Counted from the stretch's first letter, positions 28,162 to 36,915 are shown. The stretch is 64,000 nt of DNA from CAIXSE01 sp963765635 (GCA_963765635.1 CAVXXF010000004.1:1488001-1552000), one strand, 5' to 3'. Translations and numbers: made by a program. The notes: a model not told the origin generated them from the sequence alone.

Positions 28162-28199
28162 GGCCGGGGGCGCTGGATGCCTCCCAGACGCCCCCGGCC
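28162..28199 (-). terminator. Terminator-like hairpin after the second DUF4386 gene
   Basis: GGCCGGGGGCG (28162-28172) pairs with CGCCCCCGGCC (28189-28199); the loop can extend the stem by CTGG/CCAG. It lies about 80-115 bases past the stop at 28277. Confidence 0.5.
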
Positions 28200-28276
28200 A
28201 CGCCGGTCTCTCAGTGATCGAGCCTCTCAGGCGGCGGACATGACTCGCGTCTGCGCGCCTCGGGACCCGGCGCTCG

Positions 28277-29011
28277 TCACGCCGCCGGTCGCAGCTCGCT
28301 CTTGGGAGCTGTCGCGGAGGCGGGCTCAACGGACTCGACGGGCTCGAAGCCGAGCTTCCGCAGACCGACCGCCCTGAATCCCTTGACGACCAGGTAGACG
28401 CCCAGCGAGAACTCCCAGGTCGCGATCGGGAGTGCCATGATCCCTGACAACCCGGAGCCATACTCGTTGGCGCCGAACAGCGTGGCCGTGGTGGAGGTGA
28501 CCAGTAGGGCCGCTCCGATGAACCCCAGAACGGGGAGGACCCGCGGCACCAGGCGCGACTGGTACAGCAGCGAGCCCAGCAGCAGCGCGTTCAGGGCCGG
28601 AATGAGACTCTGTGACAGAGTGAACGTCCAGTCGTGCAGGCTGACGAGCGTCTGGCCGGTGGCCAGCTCGGCAGCTCCAGCTCCGGACTGCCGGAGGCTC
28701 ACGATCGCCAGAAGGATGAAGACGCTGGCGAAGATGCCGCCGGCTTCCAGGGTGCGGCTGGCGACGAGGCCCAGCGCGACCCCTTCGTTCTGCCGCTTGA
28801 CCACCGGGTAGAGCACGACGGCGGTGCCGATGCCGGCGAGGGCCACGATGATCTCAAGGATGGCGCCGATGTACACGCGCGTGTCCGGGCCGGGGCCGAC
28901 GATGTAGCCGACCTCACGCACCGGACCGTAGAGATAGAGGATCGGGATCGAGACGAAGGTGAGCAGGTAGAACACGCCTGCGGTCAGCGAGATCTTTCTG
29001 GTCGAAGTCAT
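28277..29011 (-). CDS. DUF4386-family membrane protein (second copy)
   Basis: The 244-residue polytopic protein begins TRKISLTAGVFYLLTFVSIP and carries LLGSLLYQSRLVPRVLPVLGFIGA, matching the DUF4386 layout. ATG 29011 begins the first helix; longer in-frame starts lack a signal. Sequence resemblance to the neighbour at 27323 is modest, so the pair is not a recent duplication. Its role is unknown. Confidence 0.78.
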   Translation of the reverse strand: MTSTRKISLTAGVFYLLTFVSIPILYLYGPVREVGYIVGPGPDTRVYIGAILEIIVALAGIGTAVVLYPVVKRQNEGVALGLVASRTLEAGGIFASVFILLAIVSLRQSGAGAAELATGQTLVSLHDWTFTLSQSLIPALNALLLGSLLYQSRLVPRVLPVLGFIGAALLVTSTTATLFGANEYGSGLSGIMALPIATWEFSLGVYLVVKGFRAVGLRKLGFEPVESVEPASATAPKSELRPAA

Positions 29012-29470
29012 TTTGATCGACTCCCTCGATCGGCTCTTGGTCGAGCCGACAATCGATAATGAACATACGACTTGCTTAGTACTGATAGTGGAGGAAAACC
29101 CCCGATTTAGTCGGGGATATGTGACTATGCCCCGTGTGGCGCATGGCGAACCCAAAGGGCCGCTTGCGGGAACTCGTCGACGCTCAGAGCAAAGTGCGGC
29201 GTCGGCGACGCTGGGGAATCTGATCGGCCAGGCTTCCAGGCGGTGGCTGGCCTCTCCTGCGGCTGTCGATTACCCGCTCCGGCCGCTGCGCCCGGCCGCC
29301 CCGCCGCAGGCCTTCTGCAGGTTTAGCGACTTTCTAGCAACTTTCCGGGACGACCCGCGGCGCCTCTCGCCGGCTAGCCCTCGCGGTGGTGGCCGGCGGA
29401 CTCCCGTACCGACCTACAACGAGTCAGGTGTGAGCTGCGTCGGCGCAGGAGCCCCGTCCCCGGCACGGAC
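29012..29470. other. Gene-free stretch with mobile-DNA repeats
   Basis: I see no intact gene. It contains the second copy of the TCGGGGATA...GGCGAACCC repeat (29108-29155). 29313-29390 is an ~80-base repeat matching 40800-40879 (TTCTGCAG, TTTAGCGACTTTCTAGCAACTT, GACGACCCGCGGCGCCTCTCGCC). The CTGCAG-TTAGCAACTTT part recurs at both tRNA-Arg flanks (40582 and 43057). Confidence 0.45.
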
Positions 29471-29977
29471 ATGGCGGAGATCATCGAGGATGTCGGCAGG
29501 AGCGTGACACGGTTCAGTCCAGGGGGATTCGGTCCTCGGCGAGACGATCGGTGCCGAGCAATGGGTCAACGGCGGGGGCGTGGGGGTAGGGGCGCTCGCT
29601 GTGCAGATCGCAAAGGCCTCGGGCGCGCACGTGACCGCCGCGTAGGGCACGGGCAAACTCGACATGCTCCGCTCGCTCGGGGCACACGAGGTCGTCGACT
29701 TCACGCAGGAGGACTTCACCCGGCGTGGCGTCCTCTACGATCTCATCTTAGACGTCCCGGGGAACTACCCGGTCTCCGCATGCAGGCGCGCGCTCAAGCC
29801 CGACGGGGATACGTCCTCATCGGGCATGAGCGTTATGGCGCATCGGGCAAGCGCGTGTTCGGACTCGTCCCCGCCTCTTCGCTCCCGTGGTCCGCTCCCG
29901 CTTGTGAAGCAAGTGCGAGGTCCGGGCGTGCCGGCGCTCACCAGAAAGCAAGCGATCGCTGTCCTCAGGGGACTCAT
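29471..29977 (+). pseudogene. Decayed zinc-less alcohol dehydrogenase / quinone oxidoreductase
   Basis: Fragments of a medium-chain reductase can be read across frames: AEIIEDVGRSVTRF, then GGGVGVGALAVQIAKASGAHVTAA ending in an in-frame TAG near 29645, then GKLDMLRSLGAHEVVDFTQEDFTRRGVLYDLILDVPGN, and a degraded C terminus up to LTRKQAIAVLRGLI. The 5' third is missing. The intact gene at 43577 is a homologue with the same segments (AMGADHVIDYLKEDF, YDLILDV). Clearly non-functional. Confidence 0.8.
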
Positions 29978-30034
29978 CGTTGTGTCACCGACCCGCCAGA
30001 CCTGGCGTCAGTGCCGCGTCGGTCCGTGGGCCAG

Positions 30035-30085
30035 GCGACCAAAGCGACCAAAGCGACCAAATGGTCGCGGCGGTCGCTTTGGTCT
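30035..30085. repeat. GCGACCAAA triplicate with inverted copy
   Basis: Three exact tandem copies of GCGACCAAA (30035-30061) are followed by the inverted sequence GGTCGC...GGTCGCTTTGGTC (30063-30083). They can form a cruciform or hairpin. The unit lies just past the stop of the DUF4389 gene at 30122 (minus strand) and could end its transcript. Confidence 0.6.
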
Positions 30086-30121
30086 CGCACGCCGGCTGCG
30101 AAGCCGGCGGCGCTTGCGCGC

Positions 30122-31036
30122 TCAGCCCGGAGGGCCTGAACCGGGACCGTCGATGGGATCGCTGGCGGTCCTCCCGTCGTCGGCCACGTTCGGCGTCCAT
30201 TGGGAGCCGTCCCAGTAGCGGTGCGTGTGGCGGCCGCTGGGGTCCGCGTACCACTGCGCGGGAGGGAGCGGTGCCGAAGGGAGCGCTGGCGCGGGCTCTT
30301 TGGCCGGCGGCGCTTCGAGCGTGAACGGCGGGTAGCGGTCGGTCAGCCCCAGCGCATAGCCGCTCACCCTTGTCTGCCAGCGGATGAAGCCTGCGACGAA
30401 GCCGAACATGCCGCGCGGGAACCTGGCGCTGAAGAGGATCACCCACTGGACGATGACCCAGAGCACGAAAGCGACGATGCCCAGGAAGAAGAGCACGATG
30501 ATGTGCGGCAGCGCGGCGATCTGGCGCAGGATCAGGCCGGTCCCGGCGTTGCCCGAGAAGTTGTAGCTGGGCCCGGTGGATGCACTCCCACCCGTTTTTC
30601 GCGCGAAGTGCACGGCCAGGGCGATGATCGCCGCGATGAACACGAGCTCGACGATCACGGTGAAGAGCGCGTAAAGGCGGCTGCTCTGCGCCGGCCGCTC
30701 CGCCACCACGTCCACGGGATAGTCGTCGACGGGCTGCAGGGTGAACGGCGGATAGCGGTCGCTGAGCGAGAGGACGAAAGCCGCAACCCGGGTGCCCCAG
30801 CGCAGCACCCCGGTCACAAAGGCGAACATCCTCGGCGGATATTCGCCGGTGATGACCACCGCCACCTGTGCGACCAGCGCCACGAAGAACTGGGCGATGC
30901 CCAGGAAGATGAGGACGAAGAAGTGCGGGATGAGGGCGAGGAACTTGATCAGCAGGATGGTGAGCGCGGCCCATCCCCGTGAGCTGCTCTCGGGGTAGTC
31001 GGCGCGGACGTCGATGGGGTAGTCGTTGAAAGTCAT
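30122..31036 (-). CDS. Duplicated DUF4389 membrane protein with C-terminal DUF2510 domain
   Basis: The 304-residue protein holds two DUF4389 units, each ending FxLxLxDRYPPFTL (SLSDRYPPFTL and GLTDRYPPFTL), with paired helices such as LIPHFFVLIFLGIAQFFV and LPHIIVLFFLGIVAFV. A Pro/Ala linker leads to a DUF2510 module (AQWYADPSGRHTHRYWDG), a short domain typical of actinobacterial membrane proteins. ATG 31034-31036 overlaps the upstream stop as ATGA. Function is unknown. Confidence 0.82.
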   Translation of the reverse strand: MTFNDYPIDVRADYPESSSRGWAALTILLIKFLALIPHFFVLIFLGIAQFFVALVAQVAVVITGEYPPRMFAFVTGVLRWGTRVAAFVLSLSDRYPPFTLQPVDDYPVDVVAERPAQSSRLYALFTVIVELVFIAAIIALAVHFARKTGGSASTGPSYNFSGNAGTGLILRQIAALPHIIVLFFLGIVAFVLWVIVQWVILFSARFPRGMFGFVAGFIRWQTRVSGYALGLTDRYPPFTLEAPPAKEPAPALPSAPLPPAQWYADPSGRHTHRYWDGSQWTPNVADDGRTASDPIDGPGSGPPG

Positions 31037-31428
31037 GCCGCGCCCTCCTCGATGGGATTCTGAGTGCGCCGCGTCCAGACGGACCAGACGATCAGCGCCA
31101 TGCACGCGAGTTCTACGGCCGCGAAGAACACGTAGTGCGGAGTCAGCGACCCGCCGCCCACGACGAACGCGGCGGTGACTACCGCGGCAGCGGTGTTGGC
31201 CCAGCGGTTGGTCGCCGGCTTCAAGACGCGAGACACGAAGATCATCGCGATCGGGATCTCTATGAGCATTGCGAACACTAGCAGAAGCCCCGGAGTGATG
31301 GTCACGCCCGCTTGTCCGGCCCACAATGCCTGCAGCTCACCAGGCTTGATGAAGGTCAGAATGTCCGCGAAGACCATGTTGAACATCACCACGACCCAGA
31401 GCGTCGAGAGTCTCGTCCCCAGATTCAT
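31033..31428 (-). CDS. DUF6326-like small membrane protein
   Basis: The 131-residue protein has four predicted helices (WVVVMFNMVFADILTFI, LLLVFAMLIEIPIAMIFV, and two in the C-terminal half) and the FNMxFADILTF motif of DUF6326-type proteins. It is translationally coupled to the DUF4389 gene. Its role is unknown. Confidence 0.65.
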   Translation of the reverse strand: MNLGTRLSTLWVVVMFNMVFADILTFIKPGELQALWAGQAGVTITPGLLLVFAMLIEIPIAMIFVSRVLKPATNRWANTAAAVVTAAFVVGGGSLTPHYVFFAAVELACMALIVWSVWTRRTQNPIEEGAA

Positions 31429-31626
31429 CAGAAGTGCCTTTCCCCTTGATTGCGTGACCTGAGGAGCCTACGGCCGTGCCCGCCGCCGGTCGTCCCCCGG
31501 CGGGCGGAACCTGGGGTCAACTGTGGGAGGAACTTCGGCGCCGGCCGCATGCCCCTGCGGGGGGACGCCGCCGGCGCCGGAGGGAGAGGGCGGGGGCTGT
31601 GGACGCGCACGGAGTGGGCCGGGGCT
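31429..31626. terminator. GC-rich inverted repeats downstream of the 31627 gene
   Basis: GGCGCCGG near 31531 pairs with CCGGCGCC near 31573, with smaller nested GC repeats between. It follows the stop of the minus-strand gene at 31627 and is a plausible intrinsic transcription barrier, though no T-tract is present. Confidence 0.35.
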
Positions 31627-32397
31627 TCAGCTCGAGATCGGTGAGGGTTGCGGGGAAGAAGGTCCCGGCGTCGAGCTCACGGCAGCAGAGGCCGATGCAG
31701 TCACGGTGAGGCTGGCCGGAGCAGCCGCTCGTGAAGTCGTGCGCAGCATGGCAATGCCCAGCCACGCGAACCACACGATCACCAGCAGGCCGAAGCCGTA
31801 TGCCACGTCGTTGAGTGCGGGGACGACCGAGAGGACGCCCGCCGCCCCGATCGCCACGCCGAGCCAGTTCAGCACCTTGGGCAGCGCCCCGGTGCGCAGT
31901 GCAGCCAGACTCACCAGCAGGACCCACAGACCGCCGAGCAGCTCACCGCCGGATCCACCGAGGCCTTGAGCCACGGGCTCGATCGCCTGCCAGGCCGATA
32001 CGGCCTGGGCCGGGTTCGTGGCGTGGAGCTCCACGACCGCCGCCACCCCGGCGTTGAAGATCATCCCACTCGCAACGAGCATGACTGCCCAGATGAGTCC
32101 CACGGTGGTCGCCGCCTGGGTCAAGGCCGGGGCTCTGTCCCTCAGGCGCGTATGCAGCGCCAGCGCCAGGACGGCCAGGACGATACCGAAAATGACGTAC
32201 GTGATCAGGTACATGACCCGCATGCTGTCGTGGTTGCGTACCAGCAGGGCCACCTTCTCGACGGGATCCACGATACTCGGGTACTTCACGAACACGAGGA
32301 AGAACGGCATCGCCACCACGAAGGCCGCAGCCAGGTAGAGTGCTGCAAGGCCCCCCACCTTCTGCTGCCGCTTGCTCCCACTGACCGACGAATCCAT
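31627..32397 (-). CDS. DUF4386-like membrane protein under TetR control
   Basis: The 256-residue protein has six to seven hydrophobic helices (AALYLAAAFVVAMPFFLVFV, MYLITYVIFGIVLAVLALAL and others) and a Ser/Pro/Thr-rich C-terminal tail. The layout fits DUF4386-related proteins. It is divergent from the TetR gene at 32504. Its promoter (TTGACA-18-TACACT on this strand) is completely overlapped by the palindromic operator, so it is the obvious TetR target. Confidence 0.75.
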   Translation of the reverse strand: MDSSVSGSKRQQKVGGLAALYLAAAFVVAMPFFLVFVKYPSIVDPVEKVALLVRNHDSMRVMYLITYVIFGIVLAVLALALHTRLRDRAPALTQAATTVGLIWAVMLVASGMIFNAGVAAVVELHATNPAQAVSAWQAIEPVAQGLGGSGGELLGGLWVLLVSLAALRTGALPKVLNWLGVAIGAAGVLSVVPALNDVAYGFGLLVIVWFAWLGIAMLRTTSRAAAPASLTVTASASAAVSSTPGPSSPQPSPISS

Positions 32398-32453
32398 TCT
32401 GGTCTCCTCTCGTCAACGATGTTCCGCTTCCCTCAGAGACGGGTAGCTTGTAT

Positions 32454-32495
32454 ACTTACAGCGTAAGTGTAATGCTTACGCTGTAAGTCTGTCAA
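32454..32495. promoter_or_regulatory. TetR operator overlapping a divergent promoter
   Basis: Two 14-base arms (32454-32467 and 32475-32488) are exact inverted repeats with a seven-base spacer. Each arm contains CTTACnnnGTAAG, itself a palindrome, so the site is two nested operators. On the minus strand TTGACA (32490-32495) and TACACT (32466-32471) are 18 bases apart and lie inside the operator. On the plus strand TATACT (32451-32456) could serve the regulator gene. Confidence 0.88.
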
Positions 32496-32503
32496 GGGGG
32501 GAG

Positions 32504-33184
32504 ATGCCGAGACACACAGAGTCGAGCCCGGGGCCTCGAGCCCCGCTCAGCAGAGAGCGAGTGCTCCGTGCCGCCGTCCTGCTTGCCGACCAAGATGGCC
32601 TCGAGTCACTCACGATGCGCGAGCTTGGACTACGACTCGGCGTCGAAGCGATGTCGCTGTACAACCACGTGGCCAACAAGGACGACCTCCTCGACGGCAT
32701 GGTCGACCTCGTGGTGAGCGAGATCGAGCTTCCCACGGACACGGTCGATTGGAAGGAGGCCATGCGCCGGAGGGCGATCTCGGCCCAGTCCGTCTTCTCT
32801 CGTCACGCGTGGGCGAGCGCGCTGGTCGATTCGCGAGAGAGCAGCGGACCTGCGCGGCTGCGGTACCTTGACTGGGTGATCGGGACGCTCCGGCGTGCCG
32901 GATTCACGCTCGAGCTGGCCGTCCGTGCGTTCTCGCTCCTCGACAGCTATGTCTACGGCTTCGGTCGCCAGCAGCTCAACAGGTCTGCCGGGGGCGATGT
33001 CGAGCCCGAGCAAGTGGGGGAGGCCTTCCTCCGTGCGATACCCGCCGACGAGTACCCTTACCTCAGGGAGATGGTCGTCGAGTACGCGATGATTTCCGGC
33101 TACGACGAAAGCGCCGACTTCGACTTCGGGCTCGATCTCATACTCGATGGACTCCAGAGGCTTCTGGGCCGAGCTACGGTCTAG
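32504..33184 (+). CDS. TetR/AcrR-family repressor (TetR_C type)
   Basis: The 226-residue regulator has an N-terminal helix-turn-helix: SRERVLRAAVLLADQDG, LTMRELGLRLGVEAMSLYNHVANKDDLLDGM. The C-terminal ligand domain (DSRESSGPARLRYLDWVIG...FSLLDSYVYGFG) is of the tetracycline-repressor C-terminal type. AAGGGGGGAG precedes the ATG. It most likely binds the nested palindrome just upstream and represses both itself and the membrane-protein gene at 31627. The inducer is unknown. Confidence 0.9.
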   Translation: MPRHTESSPGPRAPLSRERVLRAAVLLADQDGLESLTMRELGLRLGVEAMSLYNHVANKDDLLDGMVDLVVSEIELPTDTVDWKEAMRRRAISAQSVFSRHAWASALVDSRESSGPARLRYLDWVIGTLRRAGFTLELAVRAFSLLDSYVYGFGRQQLNRSAGGDVEPEQVGEAFLRAIPADEYPYLREMVVEYAMISGYDESADFDFGLDLILDGLQRLLGRATV

Positions 33185-33304
33185 CCGGTCCGGCCCGTGC
33201 TTGGCCGGCGCGACTCCAGAGGGCCCGGCCGACTGACATCACACGGCGCTGAGCTCGCTGCAATACGGCAATGACCTGTGCAGGGCGACGGAGACGAGGG
33301 TTGG

Positions 33305-34927
33305 ATGCCGGTCTCAACCGACAGCACGCCACAGCCGCAGCTCAGGAAGGCTCCTCGGTGGCCCTTCTGGGCGTATCACCTGCGGCCGTGGCTGACGCGG
33401 CGAGCAAAGCGTAGCTCCGATCAGCTGACCGACCGTCTGGGCGGGCCGCCGAGGCGGCGCGTCATCGTTTTCCTCGGCTTGGTGCTGGGGCTAAGCGCCG
33501 CGGACGGCAGCTCGGTCGGCGCCATCGCCGCGCAACTGCAGCCGGCGCTGGGCATCGGCACCGCGGAGCTCGGACTGCTCGTGACGGTGTCCGCTCTCGT
33601 CGGCGCCTTGGCGGCCATCCCGTTTGGCGTCCTCGTCGACAAGACGCGGCGCGTGAACGTGCTGGCCGTGAGCATCGTGCTGTGGGGCGTCGCGGAGGCG
33701 GCGAGCGGATTCGCCGGCTCCTTCGGGATGCTTCTGCTCACCCGCCTGCTGCTCGGCGCCGTCACGGCGACGGCCGTGCCGGCCGTCGCCTCTCTGACGG
33801 GCGACTTCTTCCCGGCCGGCGAGCGCGGCAGGATCTACGGCTACATCAGCGTCGGCGAGGTCGTCGGCGCCGGTGTCGGCATCGGCGTGTCCTCCCTGGT
33901 GTCGGCGGCATTCGGCTGGCGGGCCGCGTTCGTCCTGCTCGCGGTGCCCAGCGTCGCCCTCGCCTGGGCACTGTGGAAGAAGCTGCCAGAGCCCGCGCGC
34001 GGCGGGCAGAGCCACCTGCTGCCCGGCGCGAAGAGGTTCGTGCCGGTCGAAGACGTCGACGGGCGGGGCGCGCCGGGCGCGCCGGCGGCAGTCGATGAGG
34101 TGGCGCGCACCGACGACCAGGTGCTCGTTGAGGTCAGACAGCGCGGGGTGGAGGCCGACGAGGACATCGTCGTTGTCGCCGACCCGGCGACGATGTCGCT
34201 GTGGCAGGTCGTCCGCTACGTGCTGCGCGTGCGCACCAACCTGTACATCATCGTCGCATCCTCGCTCGGCTACCTGTTCCTCGCCGGGTTGCGGACGTTC
34301 GCGGTCGTCTTCGCGCGCGGCCACTTCGACGTCGGGCAGGCGCTCGCGACCCTCCTGCTCGGGCTCGTCGGCGCCGGGTCGCTGCTTGGCCTCCTTACCG
34401 CGGGGCGCCTGGCCGACAGGCTGATCGAGCGCGGCCGTATCGACGCCCGCATCCTCGTAGCCGGCGTCTCGTTCATCATCGCGCCGGCGCTCCTCGCGCC
34501 CGCCCTGCTGACCTCGAACGTCGTCGTCGCGCTGCCGCTGCTCCTGCTGGGATTCGCGATGATGTCGGCGCCCAACCCTCCGCTCGACGCGGCGCAGCTC
34601 GACGTGGTGCCGTCTCAGCTGTGGGGGCGCGCCCAGGGCGTGCGCTCGGCGCTGCGCAACACGCTCGAGGCGTTCGGACCGCTGCTGTTCGGGGTCATCG
34701 CCGGCTTCTTCGTGACGGGCGGCGGTCGTGTGCAGGAGAGCACGGAGGCGGCAATCATCCCGGCGCAAACGCGCGGGCTCCAAGTGGCCTTTGTGCTTAT
34801 GCTCATCCCGCTCGCGGCCGCCGGCGTCGTGCTTCTGGTGGGGCGCCGGCACTACCCCGTGGACGTCGCGTCGGCCGGCGAGTCGGAGCGCCGCGGACAG
34901 GAGAGCGGCCTGCGCGACGGGACCTGA
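33305..34927 (+). CDS. MFS transporter
   Basis: The 540-residue protein has about twelve transmembrane helices in two halves (from FLGLVLGLSAADGSSVGAI and from LYIIVASSLGYLFLAGL). A charged cytoplasmic loop of about 60 residues lies between them (RFVPVEDVDGRGAPG...). The motif PFGVLVDKTRRVNVLAVS after helix 2 is the MFS motif A. A spinster or organic-solute exporter subgroup is possible. ATG 33305 is chosen; an in-frame GTG at 33278 is less likely. Substrate unknown. Confidence 0.85.
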   Translation: MPVSTDSTPQPQLRKAPRWPFWAYHLRPWLTRRAKRSSDQLTDRLGGPPRRRVIVFLGLVLGLSAADGSSVGAIAAQLQPALGIGTAELGLLVTVSALVGALAAIPFGVLVDKTRRVNVLAVSIVLWGVAEAASGFAGSFGMLLLTRLLLGAVTATAVPAVASLTGDFFPAGERGRIYGYISVGEVVGAGVGIGVSSLVSAAFGWRAAFVLLAVPSVALAWALWKKLPEPARGGQSHLLPGAKRFVPVEDVDGRGAPGAPAAVDEVARTDDQVLVEVRQRGVEADEDIVVVADPATMSLWQVVRYVLRVRTNLYIIVASSLGYLFLAGLRTFAVVFARGHFDVGQALATLLLGLVGAGSLLGLLTAGRLADRLIERGRIDARILVAGVSFIIAPALLAPALLTSNVVVALPLLLLGFAMMSAPNPPLDAAQLDVVPSQLWGRAQGVRSALRNTLEAFGPLLFGVIAGFFVTGGGRVQESTEAAIIPAQTRGLQVAFVLMLIPLAAAGVVLLVGRRHYPVDVASAGESERRGQESGLRDGT

Positions 34928-35061
34928 GTGCGGCGCGCTGGCCCTGACCGACCTCAGCGAGGATCTCTCATCGCCACCGGCCCCTCGGCCAGCCGGACCC
35001 TCTGCGTCGACTATGATGCCGAGCGACCTGTGATGCCCACCGAGCAAAGGAGAGAGCCGGG

Positions 35062-36135
35062 GTGGCGCCACCGACCAACATCTTGACGATGACGCCGAAG
35101 ATCTTCTTTGAGGTGCGCCCCTGCGTACACGCGCACCTGCGGCACTGGACCGGGCGGGCCCGGACGATCCCCAGCCCGGAGCTGCGGAAGCAGGCTCTGG
35201 CGAGCATCGCCGACAAGACCTTTCACTGCGAAGGCGGCGGCATCTACGGCCTCCTGGCCGGTGATCGCTGTCGCGACGTCGTGCGGTTCATCGTCGCCTA
35301 CCAGACCATCAGTGACTACCTGGACAACCTGTGCGATCGCAGCACCTCCCTGGACCCCGACGACTTCCGGGCTCTGCATGCCTCCATGCGAGACGCCCTG
35401 ACGCCGGCAGCCGAACCGGGCGACTACTACCGCTTCCGAGCTGGACACGATGACGGCGGCTACCTGTCCGCCCTCGTCAAGACCTGTCAGCAGGTGCTCG
35501 GGGGTTTGCCGGCCTACGTGGTGATCGCCCCTCACCTTCACGAACTGGCCGACTACTACTGTGCGCTCCAGGTGTACAAGCACGTGTGCGCGGAGGAGCG
35601 CGTCCCTCTGCTGCAGGCGTGGTTTGGCGAACACGCACGTTCCGTGCCGCCTATGGCCTGGTACGAATTCGCCGCCTGTTCGGGCTCCACCCTTGGGGTC
35701 TTCTGCCTCGTGGCTCACGCCGGTCATCGGGGATGCACCGCTGAGCTGGCGCGCGAGATCAGGGATGCCCTCTTCCCGTGGGTGCAGGGCTTGCACATCC
35801 TGCTGGACTACTTCATCGACCAGGACGAAGACCGGCGCGCCGGCGACCTGAACTTCTGTTCCTACTACCGCGACCAGCAAGAGATGGTGACTCGCCTCTC
35901 CCATTTCTATCGTCAGGCCGAACTGAGCGTCTGTGCGCTGCCCTACGCCCGGTTCCATCGTCTCGTCAACAAGGGCTTGCTGGCGGTCTACTGCGCCGAT
36001 GCGAAGGTACGCCGGCAGGGGGAGATGAGAGCGGCGGCCAGGCGATTGACCTCGCTGGGGGGCGCTGAAGGCCGGCTTGTCTACCTCTTCAGCTGGCTGT
36101 ACCGACGCCTGTCGCCCGGGAAGACTGGCGGATAG
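35062..36135 (+). CDS. DUF2600 / YtpB-like tetraprenyl-beta-curcumene synthase family protein
   Basis: The 357-residue mostly helical protein matches the DUF2600 family, whose Bacillus member YtpB cyclises a long prenyl diphosphate (sesquarterpene synthesis). Visible landmarks: an early RPCVHAHLRHW helix, QTISDYLDNLCDR (residues 81-93) as the Asp-rich metal site, HILLDYFIDQDEDRRAGDLNF as a second Asp-rich motif, and FCSYYRD. GTG 35062 follows GGAGAGAG. The substrate in this organism is unproven. Confidence 0.82.
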   Translation: MAPPTNILTMTPKIFFEVRPCVHAHLRHWTGRARTIPSPELRKQALASIADKTFHCEGGGIYGLLAGDRCRDVVRFIVAYQTISDYLDNLCDRSTSLDPDDFRALHASMRDALTPAAEPGDYYRFRAGHDDGGYLSALVKTCQQVLGGLPAYVVIAPHLHELADYYCALQVYKHVCAEERVPLLQAWFGEHARSVPPMAWYEFAACSGSTLGVFCLVAHAGHRGCTAELAREIRDALFPWVQGLHILLDYFIDQDEDRRAGDLNFCSYYRDQQEMVTRLSHFYRQAELSVCALPYARFHRLVNKGLLAVYCADAKVRRQGEMRAAARRLTSLGGAEGRLVYLFSWLYRRLSPGKTGG

Positions 36136-36168
36136 TCCACGCGCTCCAACGGAGACGCGCTTAGAACG

Positions 36169-36264
36169 GTGAGCGCCGGGCAGTCTTACTTTGGTCGGAG
36201 TACTGTCGGCGCCGTGGTGCTCTGGTCGCTGATCCTGTTCGGCGTCAACGTGCACATCGATTAA
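36169..36264 (+). CDS. Possible 31-residue membrane peptide
   Basis: A GTG-TAA frame encodes a peptide with one hydrophobic segment (VGAVVLWSLILFGVNV). Its stop overlaps the AAGGAG of the next gene, which would suit translational coupling. No good ribosome site precedes it. It may be spurious. Confidence 0.25.
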   Translation: MSAGQSYFGRSTVGAVVLWSLILFGVNVHID

Positions 36265-36274
36265 GGAGCATCTC

Positions 36275-36460
36275 ATGCATCCCACGCTTGTGGCTTCTCA
36301 GCTGGCCTCCGTCTTCAACGGGGGCGCGGTCACCGTCGTCTGGATCATCGGCATCATCTTGATCATCGGCGGAGTAGTATCCCTCTTCCGGGGCAGTGTT
36401 CTCCTGGGAATCGTACTGATCGTGGTCGGGGTCCTGTTGGGCGGCCTCAACGTGTTCTGA
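36275..36460 (+). CDS. Small two-helix membrane protein (GPGG-motif-like)
   Basis: The 61-residue protein has two hydrophobic helices (TVVWIIGIILIIGGVVSLF and SVLLGIVLIVVGVLLGGLNVF). It resembles the short Gly-rich membrane proteins common in Actinomycetota. AAGGAG is eight bases upstream of the ATG. Function unknown. Confidence 0.7.
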   Translation: MHPTLVASQLASVFNGGAVTVVWIIGIILIIGGVVSLFRGSVLLGIVLIVVGVLLGGLNVF

Positions 36461-36535
36461 CCAAGGCGAATGATTGCAGGCGACCCGCTACCCAGCGTTG
36501 GCAGGCTGCGGGTCGGTCGGTAGATGGAGGGCACG

Positions 36536-36877
36536 ATGGATGCCAGTGAACCAAGGTCCGGACAGCCACAGGAAGCGGGCCGCCCTGCGGTCACCGTCGC
36601 CGTGGCGGAGACCGAAGGCGAGACACGCGGCGCCCGCTTCGCGCGAAAGGCCCATCGGACCCGCCTCTACCTGTACCTCGGCGCTACGGTGACCTTGCTC
36701 GTCGTCCTGATCGCGCTCGTGATCGCCAACACGGGTCACGTCAAGGTCAGCTGGGTCGTGGGCTCCTCATCAGTCTCGCTGGTCTGGCTGGTGATCTTCT
36801 CCGCCGTCCTCGGCCTGCTACTCGGCCTGGTCCTCGGTGCGCTGTTCCATTGGCGCACGCGCACGCCGCGCGGTTGA
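36536..36877 (+). CDS. LapA-domain (DUF1049) membrane protein
   Basis: The 113-residue protein has a polar N terminus, a basic stretch (RKAHRTRLYLYL), helix TLLVVLIALVIANTGHVKVSWV and a second helix LVWLVIFSAVLGLLLGLVLG. The first helix followed by AN-x-x-x-V-x-V-x-W is the LapA signature. ATG 36536 is preferred because GGAGGG lies just before it. LapA proteins organise envelope-associated complexes, but the role here is unknown. Confidence 0.78.
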   Translation: MDASEPRSGQPQEAGRPAVTVAVAETEGETRGARFARKAHRTRLYLYLGATVTLLVVLIALVIANTGHVKVSWVVGSSSVSLVWLVIFSAVLGLLLGLVLGALFHWRTRTPRG

Positions 36878-36915
36878 GGGGCGGCTGAGCCTCTGGGCGC
36901 CGGCGCCGAAGTTGA

